A DNA stretch of 44,967 nucleotides from CAMYLR01 sp039588915 (lineage in GTDB: Bacteria > Gemmatimonadota > Gemmatimonadetes > JACCXV01 > JAHWKZ01), in the NCBI GenBank assembly GCA_039588915.1, contig JBDGYV010000032.1, positions 1 through 44,967 of the forward strand. Direction: 5' to 3'. A program made the translations under genes and the position numbers. The notes beneath the pieces are model-generated. The model had not been told where the DNA came from. It made no database searches and saw nothing but the letters and a program-made list of their open reading frames with translations. Shown here piece by piece: positions 40,824-44,967 of this stretch (position 1 is the stretch's first letter; every line of letters begins with the position of its first letter).

Positions 40824-40852
40824 ATTCTAAGAAGCAACGTTGGTGGCGACAA
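40824..40852 (-). promoter_or_regulatory. Promoter of the ATPase-purN-purH operon, probably leaderless
   Basis: On the minus strand TTGTCG (40847-40852) and TAGAAT (40824-40829) are 17 bp apart. The ATG is 7 bp beyond the -10 box, so the mRNA would begin at or near the start codon. No Shine-Dalgarno sequence is visible. Confidence 0.65.
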
Positions 40853-40854
40853 CG

Positions 40855-40891
40855 CACGAGCCCCCGGACCAATGAGGCCCGGGGGCTCGTG
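40855..40891 (-). terminator. Strong hairpin after the LVIVD-repeat protein gene
   Basis: A 13-bp perfect stem CACGAGCCCCCGG (40855-40867) pairs with CCGGGGGCTCGTG (40879-40891), with an 11-nt loop. It lies 35 bp past the stop of the gene at 40927-43176 and just upstream of the ATPase promoter. No T-run follows, but the stem is very stable. Confidence 0.75.
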
Positions 40892-40926
40892 TGCAATCGC
40901 ACCGTCAAGGTGCTGTCATACAGCGA

Positions 40927-43176
40927 CTACGAAATCGGTTTCTCTGGCAACTCAACGGTGAACGTCCACAATCCCGAGTTGTAGTCGGTGGCGTACAACA
41001 TGTCGCCGACCACCGACCAGCCGTCGCCAAACATCGGGAACACGCCCCAGACGCGAGTCTCGTATGGCTTCTTGGCATCCTCGGGTCCGGCGGCAGGCAA
41101 AAAGTACGCGATCTCGCGACCCTGAGCGTAGAGATCGCCGCGCAGCGTACCGCTCACATCGACGGCGCGAATGCCACCTTGATAGTACCCGATGTACAGC
41201 ACGCCATCGTCGATCCAAAAGTTGTGCGCGCCGGCCTCCGGCACCTCGTAGCGGGCAACATACTTGGGGTTGGCGATATCACTGATATCGACCACGTGGA
41301 CCGGTCCGCGCGGGTCCTCGCCCCCGGGAGACGTGCCCCGAAGGCTGAAGTCCTCGTCGCCGACAAACACGTAATCTCCGTGCCGCATCGCGGAGTGGGT
41401 CGGACCACCGGGATAGAAGATCCGGCTCAGCTGCACCGGCTCCGACGGTGTTCCACCCTGGCCACCACCGCCAACGTCCAAGATCACCAAACCGTCCCTC
41501 AGATACGACAGGTACGCAACGCCATCTTGGACCCAGACATCGTGCAGCGAGCGGCCTTCAACCGGGAGGCCCCAGCGGCCGACCTCGCTCGGATTCACGG
41601 GGTCGGAGACGTCGATGATGTGCATGTCGCCGGTGCCATCGTTGACGGCGTACAACAGATCGCCGACCCAGAACACGTTATGGACGCCGGAGGTCAGGGT
41701 CTCGGTGTACTCGCTCACCAACTCCGGTTGCGCCGGATTCTCGAGCGAGAAGACGAGGATCCCGTTGCGCCGGTTGGCCGCGCCTTCACGCGTCGCTACC
41801 AACCAGCGACCATCCTCCGAAACCTTGACATCGTTGACCACCCGGGCGTCGAACTCTTGCTGGTCGGTCAGCACCGGGCTCGACGGATCGGACACGTCGT
41901 ACGTGCGAAGCTGGTTCGCCTGATGCGTCCCCACGTATACGTATGAGTTCTGAGGCCACAGGTCGGCGGTATAGGTCTCGATGTTCTTGCCGTGACCATT
42001 CATGTGGATCTTGCCGGCCACACCACGCGATTCGGTCTCGATCGACGAGGTCGCGACCCGATCGCCCAACACCGCCACGATCGTGTAGCGGCCCGGGCGC
42101 TCAGCCACGAACGAGCCGTCGGCGTACACCTCCGCGCCGGGCTCCGAGACCGACCACACCGGGTGCGCATGGTCCTCGTTCAATGACAACTGGACGACGT
42201 CGCCGGTGCGCACCGTGCCAGCCGGCACCCCGGCGATCGACAGTGACCCACCTGAGCCATCCACGATCTCGATCGTGTACTCGGCGGTCGCCTCGTCGGA
42301 CCGAAGCGTAACCGTCGCCCGGCCGGGGGAACTCGCCACCAACGTGTGACCTTGAATCGCCACCACGTCGGGTGCGCTCGACTCGATCTCGACCTCCGGG
42401 TCCAGCACCCAACGATTGACCGAGTTCATAGCATCCAACTCCAGCGGCACGTGGCTGCCGACCGCCAACTCACCGGGTACCTCGTTGAAGATCGTCAGCG
42501 AATCGATCTTGGGATCGAGGACGTTGATCTCGGCCATACCGATCGCCCCGTTGACCAACGCCACGATTTGCTTGGTCCCGGCTTCAAGAGACACGACCTC
42601 GCCACCGGTGTCGATCCGAGTCCGCGCACCACCGGCGTACCACTCCACTTCGGAGTCGGCGATCTCGTTGCCCGCCTCGTCGTAGACGCGAGCGACAAAG
42701 CGACGGGGCTGGCCCGGCTCAAGCGTGGCCTCGCCGGGCACGACCTCGACGCGCGAAATCCCGGGCGCGGACGCGAACATCGATGGATCGGGTTCGATCG
42801 TGGCGGTTTGACCCACCGGGATGAAGCTGACCGGCGCTACGTCACGTTGATCACCCTCGAGTACAAAACCAAAACCGGCAAACACGTCACCATCGCGCAC
42901 TCCGACGTAATGCACATCAGCGCCTGGGACCTGCAGCTTGAAATCGACTCGGTCTTCGGTCAGATGACTCTCGGTGACGGTTACCATCCCGCCTTCGGGC
43001 GAGATGAACTTGTCACCCTCGATCTTGAACGGGAGCGGCGGTGCATTGATACCGGGGCCTTGAATCGCGTACATCGTGAACCCCTCTGGCGCCTCGATCT
43101 CGCCTTGGGCCTGCAGACCCGGCGCCACGGATACGGCAATCAGCATAAGAAACATGAACAAGAAAGCGGTGCGCAT
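40927..43176 (-). CDS. Exported LVIVD-repeat beta-propeller protein with Ig-like domains
   Basis: The product is 749 aa from the ATG at 43176, which follows GAGGGAAGCCG and starts a Sec signal peptide ending at LQAQG. The frame is open another 102 codons upstream, but those codons are Arg/Ser-rich and unlikely to be translated. After a beta domain (about 30-140) come three Ig/Big-like domains (SRVEVVPGEATLEPGQPRRFVARV, DSLTIFNEVPGELAVGSHVPLEL, GSLSIAGVPAGTVRTGDVV). A propeller of LVIVD repeats follows (QLRTYDVSDPSSPVLTD, DMHIIDVSDPVNPSEVGRW, GPVHVVDISDIANPKYVARY, GLVILDVGGGGQ). It ends in WTFTVELPEKPIS with no sorting signal. It is probably periplasmic or secreted and likely to bind a ligand. 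It lies downstream of the RND adaptor gene and may be co-transcribed with it. Confidence 0.88.
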   Translation of the reverse strand: MRTAFLFMFLMLIAVSVAPGLQAQGEIEAPEGFTMYAIQGPGINAPPLPFKIEGDKFISPEGGMVTVTESHLTEDRVDFKLQVPGADVHYVGVRDGDVFAGFGFVLEGDQRDVAPVSFIPVGQTATIEPDPSMFASAPGISRVEVVPGEATLEPGQPRRFVARVYDEAGNEIADSEVEWYAGGARTRIDTGGEVVSLEAGTKQIVALVNGAIGMAEINVLDPKIDSLTIFNEVPGELAVGSHVPLELDAMNSVNRWVLDPEVEIESSAPDVVAIQGHTLVASSPGRATVTLRSDEATAEYTIEIVDGSGGSLSIAGVPAGTVRTGDVVQLSLNEDHAHPVWSVSEPGAEVYADGSFVAERPGRYTIVAVLGDRVATSSIETESRGVAGKIHMNGHGKNIETYTADLWPQNSYVYVGTHQANQLRTYDVSDPSSPVLTDQQEFDARVVNDVKVSEDGRWLVATREGAANRRNGILVFSLENPAQPELVSEYTETLTSGVHNVFWVGDLLYAVNDGTGDMHIIDVSDPVNPSEVGRWGLPVEGRSLHDVWVQDGVAYLSYLRDGLVILDVGGGGQGGTPSEPVQLSRIFYPGGPTHSAMRHGDYVFVGDEDFSLRGTSPGGEDPRGPVHVVDISDIANPKYVARYEVPEAGAHNFWIDDGVLYIGYYQGGIRAVDVSGTLRGDLYAQGREIAYFLPAAGPEDAKKPYETRVWGVFPMFGDGWSVVGDMLYATDYNSGLWTFTVELPEKPIS

Positions 43177-43270
43177 CGGCTTCCCTCGCGGTTGCTGTTG
43201 GTAGATACGGATGGAGAAACGCTTGACGACTACTCGAGCTATACGGTTGGACGACGGTCGGAGTTTCAGA

Positions 43271-44392
43271 TCACGGCTCGGCCAGCTCCTCGCCCTCCTC
43301 GCCGGGCGGCCCCTCCTCGCCGGGTCCAGCCCCGCCAGCCATCCCACCGCGTGGCATCGGCATGAGCGGCGCTCCTTCGGAGAGCCGCTCGAGGCCACCG
43401 ACGACGACCTGGGCGTCAGCCGGAACCCCACCACCCGTGACCTCGACAAAGCCCCGCACGCGGACCCCCAGCTCGACCTCACGGCGCGAAGCCATCCCTT
43501 CCTCGACCACCCAGACGTAGTTCGCGCCTTGCAGCGGCAGGATCGCGTCCTCGGGGACGATGATCGCTTCAGGTCGAACCTCGGTCGCCAGCCGGGTCTC
43601 GATGAACATCCCTGGCTTGAGCTCGTGATCCGGGTTGGGAACCTTCGCCTTGACGGTGATCATGCGTCCCGGAAGCTGGACCCGGGGGTCGACGAAATCG
43701 ACCTCGCCGACGAAATCATGGTTCGGAACTGCGGCTACTTTGAACCGTACCGTCTGTCCGACGGCGAGCCGATTGGCGTGGCGCTCGGGAACCTGAAACG
43801 CCGCCCGCTGTGGATCGATTGTCTGCAACGTGGTCAAAGCTGTCGACGTCGTCACGTAATCACCGATCGAGACGTAGCGCTCACCGACGGCACCGGCAAA
43901 CGGCGCGCGAACAATGGTCCGGTCGAGCCTAACCTGCTGCAGATCGAGCTGGGCCTGCTTGCTCCGCTGGTTCGCCTCGGCCTCTTCGAGATCGGCCTGC
44001 GACGACGCGTCGCGTGCGAGCAGCTCGCGGGTTCGCTCGAGCGCCTGGTCGGCCAGGTCACGCTCGGCCTCGAGCTGGGCCACGAGCGCCCTCAGTTCAG
44101 CGTCGTCGATCTTGAATAGCGGTGTGCCACGGCCGGCCACCGCGCCTTCGCGGGCCAGAATGCTCACCAGCCGCCCCTCGACCTCGGGCTTGAGCTCTAT
44201 CGCCTGGGCGGCTTCGATCTCGCCGGTCGCCAGGAGCTCATCGATCACCGTGTCCTGCTGAGCGATCGCGACCTCGACCGGCATCGGGGGTGGGCCGTCC
44301 CCTCCGGGACCGCCCTCATTCGATTCTGCGCTGCCGCACGCCGTCAACGCCAACGCGGCCGACGCGATCAGAAGAATCCTATCGAGCCCCAT
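43271..44392 (-). CDS. RND-type efflux periplasmic adaptor (HlyD/AcrA family), lipoprotein
   Basis: The product is 373 aa. I chose the ATG at 44392 because GAGAGGGGA lies upstream and a lipoprotein signal begins there, ending at LTAC, Cys19. After a Gly/Pro linker comes a barrel-sandwich hybrid (GEIEAAQAIELKPEVEGRLVSI, VRAPFAGAVGERYVSIGDYV) split by a coiled-coil hairpin (RALVAQLEAERDLADQALERTRELLARDASSQADLEEAEA). A beta-barrel domain with VGQTVRFKVAAV and PDHELKPGMFIETRLA follows, and then a membrane-proximal domain. The last about 30 residues are Gly/Glu-rich (GEEGPPGEEGEELAEP). It links a TolC-type channel to an inner-membrane pump. The TolC gene lies 46 bp upstream. No pump gene follows in this window, where an LVIVD protein takes that place. 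Confidence 0.93.
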   Translation of the reverse strand: MGLDRILLIASAALALTACGSAESNEGGPGGDGPPPMPVEVAIAQQDTVIDELLATGEIEAAQAIELKPEVEGRLVSILAREGAVAGRGTPLFKIDDAELRALVAQLEAERDLADQALERTRELLARDASSQADLEEAEANQRSKQAQLDLQQVRLDRTIVRAPFAGAVGERYVSIGDYVTTSTALTTLQTIDPQRAAFQVPERHANRLAVGQTVRFKVAAVPNHDFVGEVDFVDPRVQLPGRMITVKAKVPNPDHELKPGMFIETRLATEVRPEAIIVPEDAILPLQGANYVWVVEEGMASRREVELGVRVRGFVEVTGGGVPADAQVVVGGLERLSEGAPLMPMPRGGMAGGAGPGEEGPPGEEGEELAEP

Positions 44393-44438
44393 CGTGGGTC
44401 CCCTCTCGTATCGATTGTTCGTGCTCATTTGTTCGTGT

Positions 44439-44967
44439 TCATAGTGCCGCCCGGTCCGGGAACAGCCGCCGGCCGAGGATCGCCTCCAGACCGGCCAGCG
44501 CAAGCCGAGTTTGCTGCCGCGCCTGGACCACACCCGACTCGGCGTCGGCCAAGTCGACCTGAGCGGTTACGAGATCGATGATCGTCGTCGCCCCCGCCCG
44601 GTACCGCTCTTCCTGGACCCGCAGGTTCTCGCGCGCTACGACCACCGCCGTGGTCGCTAATTGGGCCGCCGCCCGGGCGGTCTCGTACAGCTGGTACGCC
44701 TCCACGACATCGCGAGCGACGGCGCGCTGGGTATCATCCCGAAGCGCTCGAGTGAAGGCTTTGGTGGTGCGCGCTTCCGACAGACGCAGCTCGCGCTGGG
44801 CGTTGTCCCAGATCGGGATATTGAGAGCAAAACCCCACAGTGTTCGTTCGGTAGCGGTCGGGAAAAACGACTCGTCGAATCCGGTATACGAAGTAAAGAA
44901 CGTGAATTCCGGAAGATATTGCGACCAGACCGACTTGAACGCCGAGCTGGCAGCAGCGGCGTCGGCG
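44439..44967 (-). CDS. TolC-family outer membrane efflux protein (N-terminus cut by window edge)
   Basis: The frame is open from the window edge to the stop at 44439, giving 175 visible residues of the C-terminal half. It has the TolC beta-strand and helix alternation: YLPEFTFFTSYTGFDESFF, TLWGFALNIPIWDNAQRE (family motif P-x-W/F-D), and then long helices (DVVEAYQLYETARAAAQLATTAVVVARENLRVQEERYRAG). TTIIDLVTAQVDLADAESGVVQARQQTRLALAGLEAILG is the usual end of the OEP domain. It forms the outer membrane channel of a tripartite exporter with the adaptor encoded next. The first codons and signal peptide lie outside the window. Confidence 0.92.
   Translation of the reverse strand, partial: ADAAAASSAFKSVWSQYLPEFTFFTSYTGFDESFFPTATERTLWGFALNIPIWDNAQRELRLSEARTTKAFTRALRDDTQRAVARDVVEAYQLYETARAAAQLATTAVVVARENLRVQEERYRAGATTIIDLVTAQVDLADAESGVVQARQQTRLALAGLEAILGRRLFPDRAAL

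Noticed and set aside
42346..43365. Plus-strand 339-codon frame
   Set aside because: It is an antisense shadow of the LVIVD gene and the end of the adaptor gene. It is His/Arg/Asp-rich, with no start signal or domain.
40927..43482. Start of the LVIVD protein at 43482
   Set aside because: The first 102 residues would be Arg/Ser-rich, would overlap the adaptor gene and would place the Sec signal in the middle. The ATG at 43176 has a good ribosome binding site.

Overview
This 45-kb window is a high-GC bacterial chromosome segment. I infer a member of the Gemmatimonadota or a close relative. The reasons are several large BTAD/SARP-type regulators with C-terminal TPRs, many small secreted lipoproteins with Gly-rich linkers, a TonB-dependent receptor paired with a large FlgD-like-tailed exported protein, a DUF3098-like membrane protein and non-ATG starts. 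No 16S rRNA or other phylogenetic marker is present, so the assignment is tentative.

Positions 1 to about 32.7 kb look accessory. They hold five intact paralogous regulators (1584-4079, 5034-7649, 9314-11857, 15216-17771 on minus; 29607-32414 on plus) plus the relict 3' tail of a sixth (1516-1566). Each regulator has an N-terminal winged helix, a BTAD domain, one predicted membrane segment at about residue 265-300, and a TPR-rich C-terminal half. This topology resembles ToxR/CadC-type one-component regulators built on a SARP head. Four of them lie next to, or one gene away from, a divergent small lipoprotein gene. The promoter of each of those four lipoproteins carries three or four short direct repeats at an exact 11-bp period, ending 8 bp before a -10 box. 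That is the geometry known for Streptomyces SARP binding sites, but here the repeat sequence differs from module to module. Two beta-propeller lipoprotein genes (25566-27005 and 27211-28422) carry the same repeat types as modules C and D, which suggests small regulons. I consider this set of membrane-anchored SARP, divergent lipoprotein and module-specific 11-bp repeat promoter the most interesting system in the window.

The accessory part also contains a two-gene TonB receptor/exported protein operon (18109-24924), a second small lipoprotein coupled to an LVIVD propeller lipoprotein (13076-15204), a frameshifted Big_2 lipoprotein (25115-25434), a truncated tyrosine-recombinase fragment fused to the relict regulator tail (1261-1566), and a 50-bp near-perfect duplication of the 3' part of a tRNA-Val gene (28634-28683 against 32672-32721). 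The duplication brackets the fifth module as a 4-kb island.

From the intact tRNA-Val (32672-32748) rightward the content looks more like core genome. There is a membrane protein / winged-helix regulator / UppS / CreD-like operon (32851-35924). A HerA-like ATPase, purN, purH and DUF3098 operon follows on the minus strand (40816 down to 35914). Then come an exported LVIVD-repeat protein (40927-43176), an RND adaptor (43271-44392) and the 3' part of a TolC-family gene (44439-44967). The first and last genes are cut by the window edges.
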